64,000 nt of DNA from Clostridioides difficile (GCA_012955965.1 JABBZI010000004.1:62001-126000); one strand, 5' to 3'. Positions 38,648 through 47,877 are shown, counted from the first letter of the stretch. The notes: a model not told the origin generated them from the letters alone. Numbers and translations: made by a program.

Positions 38648-39247
38648 TTAATTCTTAATCTTTTCTTTAATAATATAGTTTATTACTTTTTTTCTAATGT
38701 CTTCAGCATTATAATCATCTTCTACTTGTATATCCAAAAGTTTTGCTATAGATTTCATATCTTCCCTAGTTTTTGACCTATAACTTGCTATTAATTCATC
38801 TTTTATCTTTTCAGGTTCTAAAAGATATTCTTCATCTCCTCTTTTAAAAGCAACATACTTTTGAGCATATGAACTTCTATTATAGTATATATATCTTGAT
38901 ATTTTTCTTAAAATCTGATTATATGAAAGTCTCTTGTTAATATCAAGCTTTAAGTACTCTGAAAAAGCAAATAGTTCTTTTTTTGATTTAAATAAAGTTT
39001 CCTTCTTTATGGTTCTTGATATCGAATTTACACTTTCTTGATATGCACACTTTTTCAACATTTTTAAATATACTCTATTAAGACCAATACTTTGATTAAA
39101 TTTTTTTATGTTATTATTGATAATCTTATCTAAATTGCCCTCAAAGTATTTTTTTGCTCCTTTTTGTGATACATAACTTTCAAGTTCTTTGTGGGCCATA
39201 TCAAGTATCATTTTTTTTAAATCCTCTTTATATCCCCTAGATTCCAT
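38648..39247 (-). CDS. Uncharacterised 199-residue basic helical protein
   Basis: I do not recognise a family. The sequence is Lys rich and predicted helical throughout, without signal peptide or membrane segment. YKEDLKKMILDMAHKELESY begins it; SAYKxxDMKSIAKLLDIQVEDDYNAEDIRKKV-like helices end it, where the pattern could be a small SAP-like or helix-extended-helix element. GGGAGGG precedes the ATG, so it is likely a real gene. It stands alone. Confidence 0.7.
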   Translation of the reverse strand: MESRGYKEDLKKMILDMAHKELESYVSQKGAKKYFEGNLDKIINNNIKKFNQSIGLNRVYLKMLKKCAYQESVNSISRTIKKETLFKSKKELFAFSEYLKLDINKRLSYNQILRKISRYIYYNRSSYAQKYVAFKRGDEEYLLEPEKIKDELIASYRSKTREDMKSIAKLLDIQVEDDYNAEDIRKKVINYIIKEKIKN

Positions 39248-39346
39248 GATACTCCCTCCCTTAACTATTTATAGTATATTCAAAATAATTAAGAAATGTG
39301 AGTAATTACAAAAATTTTTTACTTTTTATGTATATATTAATTTAAA

Positions 39347-39434
39347 GGGGGAGATAATAGTAATGTAAAATCAAACATACTCAATCTCCCCCATTTTTAG
39401 ACCTCTATTACTCCCCCAATAGAGGTCTTTTTTT
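39347..39434 (+). ncRNA. Candidate small RNA with two hairpins, plus strand
   Basis: GGGGGAGAT (39347-39355) pairs with ATCTCCCCC (39384-39392). Then AGACCTCTATT (39399-39409) pairs with AATAGAGGTCT (39418-39428) around the loop ACTCCCCC, followed by seven Ts: a strong terminator on the plus strand only. No plus-strand gene precedes it, since both neighbours are on the minus strand, so the terminator implies a short plus-strand transcript. I cannot place the promoter. Confidence 0.5.
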
Positions 39435-39447
39435 AGTTTATTGTTTT

Positions 39448-39660
39448 CTATTCAATTCCTTTTAGTTCAAACCCTAGTTCTGCTATTACATCTTTTAATT
39501 TTTCAGTTGATACATCATCTTTCATATCTACAGATGCACATTTGTTTTCTAAATCTACATCTAAAACTTCAACTCCATCTATATCTTCTGTTAATGCAGT
39601 TTTAAGATGATTTACACAATGACCACAACTCATACCTTCTACTAATAGTTTCTTTTTCAT
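39448..39660 (-). CDS. CopZ-like heavy-metal-binding chaperone
   Basis: 70 residues, a single HMA domain with the metal motif MSCGHCVNHL (CxxC at residues 10-13). It would carry Cu(I) or a similar ion. No P-type ATPase or CsoR adjoins it. AAGGAGG precedes the ATG. Confidence 0.88.
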   Translation of the reverse strand: MKKKLLVEGMSCGHCVNHLKTALTEDIDGVEVLDVDLENKCASVDMKDDVSTEKLKDVIAELGFELKGIE

Positions 39661-39732
39661 TTAATTACCTCCTTATACCCTATAAGGGTATTTTATCATA
39701 TAGCTTTGACTTTTTAAATACCAATTAATCAT

Positions 39733-41451
39733 TTAATTTGATTCACTAGACTTTATATCTAGATTAGATATTCCCTCATATACATCAAAATCATTTGGAG
39801 TAATTTTACCTTTTAATCTACTATTACTTACAATGTAGTTATTTCTAATAGCTAAACTTATAAATGTTGCGTTATCTGTTACATATGTCTGTACATCTTT
39901 GTATGCTTTCTTTGTTTCAATTTCAGATATAGAACTTGTAAGTGCAGACATATATCCATTTAGCTTATCATCAGTATATCCACTACTTGCTATAATGCTA
40001 CTTGCATCTGGTATACTTGATAGTTTCCATCCAACTAATGCTAAATCGTAGTTTTTAGAATTAAGAGCATTTTCCATGTCTTTATCTGATAACTGGTTTA
40101 TTGTATTGTTTATTCCTATAGCCTTTAAGTTTTCACTTATTATATTTGCAGTTTTTAATCTTTCACTATTATCTCTATTTACTATAATTTTTAAATTCAT
40201 TTCAGAGAGCTTTTTCTTTACTTCTTCTTTTTCTCTATTTTTTTTATCTTCAGCTTCTTTTTTAACTCTTTCCTCTTCCTCTTTTTTAGCCTTTGCTTCT
40301 TCTTCAGGAGTAAGTTTCTTTGTGTTCTTTTTAGTTGATTTTTTTTGCTTTTTATCTACTTTACTATCATTTGAATTTACTGAATTTATATTTGCATATT
40401 CTACTTTATTAAGATACTCTATTGCTTTATCTTTATTGAATTCTAAAGCTTTCATTTCACTATTATAGTATTTTGATTTTGAATTAAGTGGAAAATTCAC
40501 TGAAGTAGCATCATCCATATATCCCTCACTAATAATTCTATCTTTATTTATAGAATGTGCAATTGCTTTTCTGAAATTAACATCTTTGAAAAAAGAATTA
40601 TTATAATTAAATAATATACATTCATAATCTCTACCTTGATATTTTGTTATATTAAACTCTTTCTCTTGAAACTTACTCAAATCATTCAATGTAACATTAG
40701 TTATATCACTATCAAGAGCCATAACCATAGATGTTCTTGCATCTTCATTAGGAACCATACCCACTTTTATATTCTTCATGGTCTTTGGAACTTCTTCATA
40801 GTAATCTTTATTTACAGATAAAACCATTCCTTCTCTTTCTGTATATGATTCTATTTTATATTTCCCATTTCCTATCATATTATTATTTTTATCATTTGCA
40901 TCTTTTGAATCTAAATGATTTTGAGATACTATTGGAAAAATTAAGCTATCAATAGAGAAAGCATATCTAGCTTTAAATTTTATTGTAAAATCTTTGTCTG
41001 ATTTAATATTCACTGAAGCTATGTTTTTAGTAAATTCATTGTATGGACTATCTGCGCTTTTTTGAATTAAACCAATAGTATAATTTACATCATTTGAAGT
41101 AACAGCTTTTCCATCATGCCACTTTGCATCTTTTAACTTTATATCTATACTCATTCCATCTTGAGCTATATTGTATTCTTTAACTAGTTGAGGAGTTACA
41201 TTATAGTTCTCATCTATAGTAAATAAACCATCATAAACTAAATTCATTATATAACCAACAGACTTATCAGCATTAGTTATAGGATTTATAGTTTTTGGAG
41301 TTACCATTGTTAAGTTTATATACTTAGCATCTATAGAACTTTGACTTTTCAAACTTGAATCGCTACTACTTTGTTTTGTTTTAGTATTACTACAACCAAC
41401 TACCATAAGAGTTATAGCTAAAACAACTGTTAAGACTTTTATTCTCTTCAT
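39733..41451 (-). CDS. Oligopeptide-type ABC transporter substrate-binding lipoprotein with charged insertion
   Basis: 572 residues. Lipoprotein signal with VVGC (Cys20), then a family 5 solute-binding fold: PITNADKSVGYIMNLVYDGL, DAKWHDGKAVTSNDV and FRKAIAHSINKDRI. Between about residues 355 and 418 lies a Lys/Glu-rich segment (KKSTKKNTKK, EEEAKAKKEEEERVKKEAED) not normal for the family; the fold then resumes (LKIIVNRDNSERLKTANII). No permease or ATPase gene adjoins it. The start overlaps the transglycosylase stop (TAATG), so it is coupled to that gene. Confidence 0.85.
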   Translation of the reverse strand: MKRIKVLTVVLAITLMVVGCSNTKTKQSSSDSSLKSQSSIDAKYINLTMVTPKTINPITNADKSVGYIMNLVYDGLFTIDENYNVTPQLVKEYNIAQDGMSIDIKLKDAKWHDGKAVTSNDVNYTIGLIQKSADSPYNEFTKNIASVNIKSDKDFTIKFKARYAFSIDSLIFPIVSQNHLDSKDANDKNNNMIGNGKYKIESYTEREGMVLSVNKDYYEEVPKTMKNIKVGMVPNEDARTSMVMALDSDITNVTLNDLSKFQEKEFNITKYQGRDYECILFNYNNSFFKDVNFRKAIAHSINKDRIISEGYMDDATSVNFPLNSKSKYYNSEMKALEFNKDKAIEYLNKVEYANINSVNSNDSKVDKKQKKSTKKNTKKLTPEEEAKAKKEEEERVKKEAEDKKNREKEEVKKKLSEMNLKIIVNRDNSERLKTANIISENLKAIGINNTINQLSDKDMENALNSKNYDLALVGWKLSSIPDASSIIASSGYTDDKLNGYMSALTSSISEIETKKAYKDVQTYVTDNATFISLAIRNNYIVSNSRLKGKITPNDFDVYEGISNLDIKSSESN

Positions 41452-42005
41452 TAGTTTTTTCCTTTCTTGCCATATATCTTATTATAATGTTTATAATTAT
41501 TTTTAACTTTTTCTACATACTTTGAAGTTTGCTCAAAAGGTATATCATGTAGATTTTCTCCATCTTTACTATATTCATTATTTTCTAACCACTTTTTCAC
41601 ATTACCAGAACCACCATTATATGCAGCTATTACTAAATCTAATTTACCAAATTCTTTATATAATTTATTTAAGTACCAACAACCAAGCCTTATATTAGTC
41701 TCTGGGTCAAAAATATCAACATTATTTAACTTTAGTTCATCTGCTCCCCAATCCCTAGTTATGTCTAACAGTTGCATTAAACCCTTTGCTTCTTTTTTTG
41801 AAACAGCAGAACTATTAAACTTACTTTCAGCTTTTATAACACTGTAAACTATATTTTCATCTAAATTAAATTCCTTAGAATATTTTTCTACATATTCTGA
41901 ATATTTTTTTGGATATAAAAATTTATGTATTACTTTGCTTTCCATTAATAGTGCTCCAAATAAGATTATAAAAATAGATAGAACCAATACTTTCTTACTA
42001 TTCAC
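41451..42005 (-). CDS. Membrane-anchored lytic transglycosylase (SLT family)
   Basis: 184 residues: N-terminal membrane helix or uncleaved signal (VLVLSIFIILFGALLM), then an SLT domain with VIKAESKFNSSAVSKKEAKGLMQL (catalytic Glu), TNIRLGCWYLNKL and VIAAYNGGSGNV. It cleaves glycan strands to 1,6-anhydro ends. GTG start overlaps the coaE stop region by 8 bp, so it is translationally coupled to coaE. Confidence 0.9.
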   Translation of the reverse strand: MNSKKVLVLSIFIILFGALLMESKVIHKFLYPKKYSEYVEKYSKEFNLDENIVYSVIKAESKFNSSAVSKKEAKGLMQLLDITRDWGADELKLNNVDIFDPETNIRLGCWYLNKLYKEFGKLDLVIAAYNGGSGNVKKWLENNEYSKDGENLHDIPFEQTSKYVEKVKNNYKHYNKIYGKKGKN

Positions 42006-42600
42006 GCCAATTCTCCTTCATGTACTCAATAAATTTGTGTGCTTTACTTTCTAATTCAGTTATTGTTCCCGAATTATCTATTATATAATCACCATATTTG
42101 GATTTTTCTTCCTGACTCATTTGTGAATTTATCCTACTAATTGCTTCTTGCTCACTACAATTGTCTCTGTTCTTTATTCTGCTAATTTGCACGTCTTGTT
42201 TACAAGTAACTACTAATAGCTTGTCAATCATCTCTAAAAAGCCACTTTCTACCAATATAGCTGCATCTAAAATTACTATACTTTCGCCTCTTTTTCTTAC
42301 TTCATCTATTTCACTCATTATTTTTTCTCTTATTCGTGGATGAGTCAAATTGTTTAGTTCTCTAAGCTTTTCTTCATCATTAAAAACTATTCTTCCAAGA
42401 GCTTTTCTATTTAATGTTCCATCATCATTTTTTATATTTTGTCCAAAACAATCAAATACTTTTTTTAATAATATCTTATCTTCAAATATTTTTCTGGATA
42501 TAATATCTGCATCCACTATAGAAATATTAAGATTTCTGAATATATTTGATAGGCTGCTTTTTCCACAGCCTATTCCTCCTGTAAGTCCTAATATCAACAT
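41998..42600 (-). CDS. coaE: Dephospho-CoA kinase
   Basis: 200 residues: P-loop GLTGGIGCGKSSLSN, DADIISRKIFE, LTHPRIREKI and VVTCKQDVQISRIKNRD. It performs the last step of coenzyme A synthesis. AGGTGAT precedes the ATG. It lies 8 bp after polA, the polA-coaE order being common in Firmicutes. Confidence 0.95.
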   Translation of the reverse strand: MLILGLTGGIGCGKSSLSNIFRNLNISIVDADIISRKIFEDKILLKKVFDCFGQNIKNDDGTLNRKALGRIVFNDEEKLRELNNLTHPRIREKIMSEIDEVRKRGESIVILDAAILVESGFLEMIDKLLVVTCKQDVQISRIKNRDNCSEQEAISRINSQMSQEEKSKYGDYIIDNSGTITELESKAHKFIEYMKENWRE

Positions 42601-42608
42601 AAAATCAC

Positions 42609-45257
42609 CTACTTTGTCTCATACCAAGAACTACCGACATTTAAATCTACATCTAAGTGAACATCCATACTTACAGCATTTTCCATTTCTTCTTTTACTA
42701 TCTTTTTAACTATCTCTATTTCATCATCAATTGCTTCAACTATCAATTCATCGTGAACTTGTAGTATAAGTTTTGACTTCAAATTGTTATCTTCCAGCTT
42801 TTTATGAACATTTATCATTGCAATTTTTATTATATCTGCTGCACTTCCCTGTATTGGTGCATTCATCGCAAATCTCTTTCCTCTATTTCTCTCCATAAAA
42901 TTACTTGATTTTATTTCTGGTATATATCTTCTTCTGTTCAAAATTGTTACAGCATATCCATCTTCACTAGCTTTTTCTATTGTCATATCCATAAACTCTT
43001 TTATTTTATGGTATTTAGCAAAATAACTTTCGATGTACTCTTTTGCTTTTGGAACAGGTATATTTAAATCATCAGCTAATCCAAAATCACTTTTACCATA
43101 TATAATACCAAAGTTTACAGCCTTAGCTGCACCTCTCAATTCACTAGTGACATCCTCCATAGGAACATTGAAAACTTGTGAAGCCGTTTTAGTATGAATA
43201 TCTTCATTGTGTTTAAATGCTTCTATCATATTTTCATCTTGACTCATATGTGCAAGAACCCTAAGTTCTACCTGTGAGTAATCGGCATCAACCAACTTAC
43301 AATTATCATCTGCAATGAACACTTTTCTTATTTTTCTACCCATTTCCATTTTTATAGGTATATTTTGAAGATTTGGTTCTGTAGATGAAATTCTTCCTGT
43401 AGTTGTTATTGTTTGATTAAATGATGAATGAATTCTATTACTTTCTGGATTTATTATATTTAAAAGCCCTTCAACATAAGTAGAGTTCAGCTTTACTATT
43501 TGTCTATACTCTGTTATCTTATCTATTATTGGATGTTTATCTCTTAATTTTTCTAGAACATCCGCATTAGTAGAGTATCCAGTCTTAGTTTTTTTGATTA
43601 TTGGAAGCTCTAATTTTTCAAATAATATAACACCTAGTTGCTTTGGTGAATTTATATTAAATGGCTCTCCAGATAATTCATAAATTTCCTTTTCTAAAGT
43701 AGCTATTATTTCTTTAAACTCAATACTTAATTCATCCAAGATACTTTTATCTACTTTTATGCCTTCATATTCCATATGTCCTAAAACTTCTACTAAAGGC
43801 ATCTCTACATGATAAAAAAGACCATCCATACTCATATCTATTAGACTTCTTTCCATCATAGGAACTGTTTCTTTTACTGTACATATTATTTGACCCATGT
43901 ACTCAGCTAAATCCTCAAATTCCAAATCCTCATAGTTTTTAGATTTAACTCCTTTTCCTAACAACTCTTCTTTTGATTTAACCTTCTTTGATAAGTACTT
44001 CATGGCTATTGCACTACAATCATATGAAGTAGATGAAGTTGAATCTATTAAATACTCAGCTATTGTTATATCAAAATACATATTTTCCAAGTTTATATTA
44101 TATGGTTTTAGAGATATATAATCATCTTTTAGATTATATCCATATTTCTTAATTTCGCTATTTGAAAGTATCCTATCTAATTTTGTTACTTCATCTGAAT
44201 CTATATAATATATTTTTTCTCCATCTACACTTATAAAAATATATATTATATTTTTTTCAAGTATATTACCTTGTCCTCTAACAGTTTTTAAAATAACTTG
44301 TCCTTTTTCATTCACTTCATCTATAAATTTATCCATGTCTTTTAATTTTAATATTTCTATTTTTTCTTCTACTTGCTCAGTATCATTTGAATCAACTAAA
44401 TCAACTAATCTTGATAATAGACTTGTAAATCCAAAATATCTAAATTTATCTAAAAGCTCATCTTTATCATAATCACCAAAAATCATACTGTCTAAATTTA
44501 CTTCTATTGGTACATCTCTTATAATAGTTGCTAGTCTTTTACTTTGAATAGCAAGTTCTTTATTTTCTTCTATTTTCTTTTTTACACTACCTTTAAGTTT
44601 ATCTGTATTCTCTATTAAGTTCTCTACACTAGAGAACTCTTTTATAAGCTTTATACCTGTTTTTTCACCTATTCCAGGTACTCCAGGTATATTATCTGAC
44701 TTATCTCCCATAAGACCTTTTAAATCGATAAACTGTGTTGGAGTCATCTCGTACTTTTCAATAACAGAATTAAAGTTGTATTCTTCTACTTCTCCAACTC
44801 CTTTTTTTGTTATAAGGGTAGTTGTATTATCAGAAGCAAGTTGAATAGCATCTTTATCTCCAGTTACTATATATACCTTATATCCATTCTCTTCTGCTTT
44901 TTTAGAAACAGTACCTATAATATCATCTGCTTCATAACCATCTATTTCTAATCTATTTATTTTAAATTTATCTAAAAGGTCTTTTAATGGCTGTAATTGC
45001 TCTGCCAATTCATCTGGCATTCCCTTTCTTCCAGCCTTATATTCTTTATATTCTAAATGTCTAAATGTAGGTGCTTTCCTGTCAAAAGCTACACTTATAT
45101 GTGTTGGTTCATATATATCAATCATTTTAAACAACATTGTCGTAAATCCATATATGGCATTGGTCTTTAAACCTTCTTTATTATTCATTTCTGGAAGAGC
45201 ATAAAAAGCTCTATTTATTATTGAATTTCCATCTATTATAATTAATTTTTTTTCCAA
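42609..45257 (-). CDS. polA: DNA polymerase I
   Basis: 882 residues: 5'-3' exonuclease domain (about 1-290: KKLIIIDGNSIINRAFYALP, DRKAPTFRH, KGLMGDKSDNIPGVPGIGEK), a middle 3'-5' exonuclease-like domain whose acidic metal-binding residues I cannot find (so probably no proofreading, as in Bacillus), and the polymerase domain (DADYSQVELRVLAHMS, AAKAVNFGIIYG, LQVHDELIVEA). TTG start at 45257 after AGGAGTGAT. First gene of polA-coaE-SLT-lipoprotein. Confidence 0.96.
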   Translation of the reverse strand: MEKKLIIIDGNSIINRAFYALPEMNNKEGLKTNAIYGFTTMLFKMIDIYEPTHISVAFDRKAPTFRHLEYKEYKAGRKGMPDELAEQLQPLKDLLDKFKINRLEIDGYEADDIIGTVSKKAEENGYKVYIVTGDKDAIQLASDNTTTLITKKGVGEVEEYNFNSVIEKYEMTPTQFIDLKGLMGDKSDNIPGVPGIGEKTGIKLIKEFSSVENLIENTDKLKGSVKKKIEENKELAIQSKRLATIIRDVPIEVNLDSMIFGDYDKDELLDKFRYFGFTSLLSRLVDLVDSNDTEQVEEKIEILKLKDMDKFIDEVNEKGQVILKTVRGQGNILEKNIIYIFISVDGEKIYYIDSDEVTKLDRILSNSEIKKYGYNLKDDYISLKPYNINLENMYFDITIAEYLIDSTSSTSYDCSAIAMKYLSKKVKSKEELLGKGVKSKNYEDLEFEDLAEYMGQIICTVKETVPMMERSLIDMSMDGLFYHVEMPLVEVLGHMEYEGIKVDKSILDELSIEFKEIIATLEKEIYELSGEPFNINSPKQLGVILFEKLELPIIKKTKTGYSTNADVLEKLRDKHPIIDKITEYRQIVKLNSTYVEGLLNIINPESNRIHSSFNQTITTTGRISSTEPNLQNIPIKMEMGRKIRKVFIADDNCKLVDADYSQVELRVLAHMSQDENMIEAFKHNEDIHTKTASQVFNVPMEDVTSELRGAAKAVNFGIIYGKSDFGLADDLNIPVPKAKEYIESYFAKYHKIKEFMDMTIEKASEDGYAVTILNRRRYIPEIKSSNFMERNRGKRFAMNAPIQGSAADIIKIAMINVHKKLEDNNLKSKLILQVHDELIVEAIDDEIEIVKKIVKEEMENAVSMDVHLDVDLNVGSSWYETK

Positions 45258-45365
45258 ATTATATCACTCCTAAAAATTATCTATTTTTCTAACATATATA
45301 TTATATACCAATATACTGTTATTTAATATTCCCATAATAATAATAGTATATTAAAATTAAATATG

Positions 45366-45394
45366 TTGCAAACAATATATTTTTTTGCTATAAT
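45366..45394 (+). promoter_or_regulatory. Promoter of tRNA-Leu
   Basis: TTGCAA (45366-45371), 17 bp, TATAAT (45389-45394), 14 bases before the mature tRNA. Confidence 0.85.
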
Positions 45395-45408
45395 AATATA
45401 CATGACAT

Positions 45409-45496
45409 GCCCGAGTGGTGGAATTGGTAGACGCAGTGGACTCAAAATCCACCGGACTAATACTCCGTGCCGGTTCGAGTCCGGCCTCGGGCACCA
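45409..45496 (+). tRNA. tRNA-Leu (anticodon CAA)
   Basis: Acceptor GCCCGAG/CTCGGGC with encoded ACCA, D-arm with GGTAGACGC, anticodon stem GTGGA-CTCAAAA-TCCAC (anticodon CAA, reading UUG), a long variable arm as in class II tRNAs, and T-loop GGTTCGAGTCC. 88 bases including CCA. Confidence 0.97.
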
Positions 45497-45503
45497 TTAA
45501 GAA

Positions 45504-45545
45504 CTCCTAAAGCTATTTATTTAATAGATTAGGGGCTTTTTTATT
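45504..45545 (+). terminator. Terminator of tRNA-Leu
   Basis: CTCCTAA (45504-45510) pairs with TTAGGGG (45529-45535), inner CTATT/AATAG, followed by CTTTTTTATTTTTT. Confidence 0.8.
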
Positions 45546-45596
45546 TTTTGACATCATAATTTGATGTTGAGACTTAATAAATAAGTTTAAAATAAT

Positions 45597-46472
45597 CTAG
45601 TATGTTTCTTTAACAATAGAGATAAAATCACAAAGATTCTTAGACAACCACTTATCTTTATGGTAGATTAATTGTGAAAAAATATTATAGTCTGTAGTAA
45701 ATGGAATCTTAACCAATTCATGTTTTTTTAATTCCTTCTCCACTGCAAGCTCTGGAAGAAGACATAATCCAAGCCCACTAAGTACTGTTTGTTTAATTAC
45801 CTGAATACTTCCAGTTTCAAGAACTATTTTTGGTACTATAGATAATTCAGATAACTCTTTCTCAAATATACTTCGATAGCAACAACTCTTTCCTGTCAAA
45901 ATAAATGGAACATTTTGAAAGTCCTGAACATACACCTTTTCTCTTAAGGCTAAATCACCTTCTGGGACTGATAAGACACAGATAGATTCCTTATTTCTTA
46001 ATGCAGAAATAGTAGATTTATCATTTACAGGTAAATCAAGTATAAATGCTATGTCAATAGTATTATCAGCAAGTAAAGGGAGAAAATCAGAAGAATCTAG
46101 AGTTTTTATAAAAAGGTCAACATCTGGATATTTCTCTTTATATATTTTGATAATCTCAGGTAACTTAAAAATACAAATAGACTCTGATGCTCCAATAACA
46201 ATACGACCATAATTATCTTTCTCTTTATACATTTTTTCTATATCTGATGATAATAAAAGCATCTTTTCAGCATATGGAAGTAACTTTTCACCTTCTCTAG
46301 TCAATGCTACACCTTTTCCAATACGTTCAAAGAGGCGTACATCCAATTCTCTTTCTAATTGTTGTATATGAGCTGTAATATTTGATTGTGCATAGTTTAA
46401 ATATTCAGCAGTCTTAGTAAAATTTTTAATTTTACTAAGTATTAAAAATGTGTTCAAATGTTTTAATTCCAT
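45597..46472 (-). CDS. LysR-family transcriptional regulator
   Basis: 291 residues from ATG 46472 (GGGAG eight bases upstream): winged helix (LKHLNTFLILSKIKNFTKTAEYLNYAQSNITAHIQQLERELDVRLFER), then a LysR substrate-binding domain. It diverges from a single-domain cupin gene across 131 bp, the usual place for a LysR target. The effector is unknown. An upstream in-frame ATG at 46487 lies on the ribosome binding site. Confidence 0.88.
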   Translation of the reverse strand: MELKHLNTFLILSKIKNFTKTAEYLNYAQSNITAHIQQLERELDVRLFERIGKGVALTREGEKLLPYAEKMLLLSSDIEKMYKEKDNYGRIVIGASESICIFKLPEIIKIYKEKYPDVDLFIKTLDSSDFLPLLADNTIDIAFILDLPVNDKSTISALRNKESICVLSVPEGDLALREKVYVQDFQNVPFILTGKSCCYRSIFEKELSELSIVPKIVLETGSIQVIKQTVLSGLGLCLLPELAVEKELKKHELVKIPFTTDYNIFSQLIYHKDKWLSKNLCDFISIVKETY

Positions 46473-46603
46473 ATCTATTTCTCCCATTCTATCTAAATAT
46501 CAGATTAATATAATCAAATCAATCTATTTCACAAATAATAAGATTGATGTTAACATACAGGTATAGTAAAGTCAAACAAAAATAAAACCTAAAGGAGATT
46601 TTA

Positions 46604-46951
46604 ATGTTATCAAAAACTAACATAATTGAAGAAGTAAATAATATTGGACAACTGTATGTATACAAAAAATTAGGAAAGATAAACAATAATGTATTAAGCG
46701 TTGTACAAGTAGAAAACAGAAGCTTAGATTTTCATGTTCATGAGAAATCAGATGAATTGTTTTATGTAATAGAAGGAGAATTTAATTTGGAAACACCAGA
46801 GGTATCAACAGAAGTCAAAGAAGGAGAATTTATCATTGTACCTAAAAATACAATACATAGACCTGTAGTTAAAAAACTTACAAAATTTCTAATGATTGAA
46901 TTAGAAGGAACTCTTAATAAAGAAAATAGTGGTGATTTATATGAAGACTAA
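46604..46951 (+). CDS. Single-domain cupin protein
   Basis: 115 residues with the cupin motifs FHVHEKSDELFYVIEGEFNL and EGEFIIVPKNTIHRPV, giving a likely His/His/Glu/His metal site. The substrate is unknown. AAAGGAG precedes the ATG. Probably controlled by the divergent LysR regulator. Confidence 0.82.
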   Translation: MLSKTNIIEEVNNIGQLYVYKKLGKINNNVLSVVQVENRSLDFHVHEKSDELFYVIEGEFNLETPEVSTEVKEGEFIIVPKNTIHRPVVKKLTKFLMIELEGTLNKENSGDLYED

Positions 46952-47033
46952 TCTATTTTAGAATCTCTAAAAATCACTCATAAGTAAGAATACTGTAATA
47001 CTTCTCTTTAAAAATATATAGAGTTCCATATAA

Positions 47034-47065
47034 AAAAGCCACAATATGTAATACTTGTGGCTTTT
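47034..47065. terminator. Bidirectional terminator after the cupin gene
   Basis: AAAAGCCACAA (47034-47044) pairs with TTGTGGCTTTT (47055-47065), ten-base loop. Confidence 0.85.
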
Positions 47066-47147
47066 AAGAAGTTATACAATTTCATAAATTAATCTACTAA
47101 TATAAAGTTTAAAACTAATTTACTTTTATCCAATTTCATATTTAGTG

Positions 47148-47591
47148 TTACAACTTTTTATCTAACTTATTATATACAACGACTCCACAAATAAATTGAA
47201 ATAAAATAAGCAATCCAAGAACAATTAAAACCCACTTACTTATTACCATTACAGAGAATACACTCAATACAGAAACAATAAATATAAGAATTACGAAAAC
47301 ATAAGACATGATTTGGTTAGTAATACGTCCAGATTTATCACGTAACATAATTCTTCTTTCATCATTCATCTCTATTCTTTGATTCTCTACCTTTTCTTCA
47401 TATTCTACAGCTCTTTCTGGCTTACTCCAATATATATATTGAAAAATCATACATACCCCAGGTCCTAAAGCAGCTCCAGATAATCCCCAAATAAAAGCTT
47501 CAAATGAAAACTCTGTAAACATAGCCAATAAAACAAGTAAAATTCCAAAAATAAAATATCCAATTCCAACATATAATCTATTCTTTTTCAT
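47148..47591 (-). CDS. Small membrane protein partner of XRE regulator
   Basis: 147 residues from ATG 47591 (GAGGAG five bases upstream): four membrane segments in two pairs separated by a charged cytoplasmic loop (KPERAVEYEEKVENQRIEMNDERR). The layout resembles the DUF2178-like proteins that often follow small XRE regulators in Firmicutes. Function unknown. Overlaps the regulator's tail region, so they are cotranscribed. Confidence 0.75.
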   Translation of the reverse strand: MKKNRLYVGIGYFIFGILLVLLAMFTEFSFEAFIWGLSGAALGPGVCMIFQYIYWSKPERAVEYEEKVENQRIEMNDERRIMLRDKSGRITNQIMSYVFVILIFIVSVLSVFSVMVISKWVLIVLGLLILFQFICGVVVYNKLDKKL

Positions 47592-47593
47592 TT

Positions 47594-47791
47594 TCACTCC
47601 TCCTCATAAATAAATATTTCTTCAATATTCATATCAAAATATCTTGCTATCTTAAAAGCTAGTATGATAGAAGGATTATATCTACCATTTTCTAATGAAC
47701 CTATAGTTTGTCTTGATACTTGCAATGCAGATGCGAGTTCTTCTTGTCTTATACCTCTCTTTTTTCTTATTTCTTCTAATCTATTTTTCAC
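47594..47791 (-). CDS. XRE-family (Cro/CI-like) repressor
   Basis: 65 residues: NRLEEIRKKRGIRQEELASALQVSRQTIGSLENGRYNPSIILAFKIARYFDMNIEEIF is a classic stand-alone helix-turn-helix. I start at GTG 47791, which has AAAGGAG six bases before it. An ATG at 47836 would sit at about the transcription start of the promoter I see, leaving no leader. Its partner is the membrane protein just downstream. Probably autoregulated through the two operators upstream. Confidence 0.87.
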   Translation of the reverse strand: MKNRLEEIRKKRGIRQEELASALQVSRQTIGSLENGRYNPSIILAFKIARYFDMNIEEIFIYEEE

Positions 47792-47818
47792 ATTTTTCTC
47801 CTTTAATATCTCATTAAT

Positions 47819-47877
47819 GTAAAGTTTACTTTCCATAATTATACAACTATTCCCCTCTTATGTAAAGCCTACTTTCC
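47819..47877 (-). promoter_or_regulatory. Promoter and paired operators of the XRE operon
   Basis: Minus-strand TTTACA (47866-47861), 17 bp, TATAAT (47843-47838). Two copies of a 16-base inverted repeat overlap it: GTAAAGTTTACTTTCC at 47819-47834 (around +1) and GTAAAGCCTACTTTCC at 47862-47877 (over the -35), start to start 43 bp apart, about four helical turns. Confidence 0.75.

Noticed and set aside
39363-39368. Start-stop minigene (ATG TAA) after AGGGGGAGAT
   Set aside because: The purine run is better explained as one arm of the first hairpin; translation is not needed to explain it.
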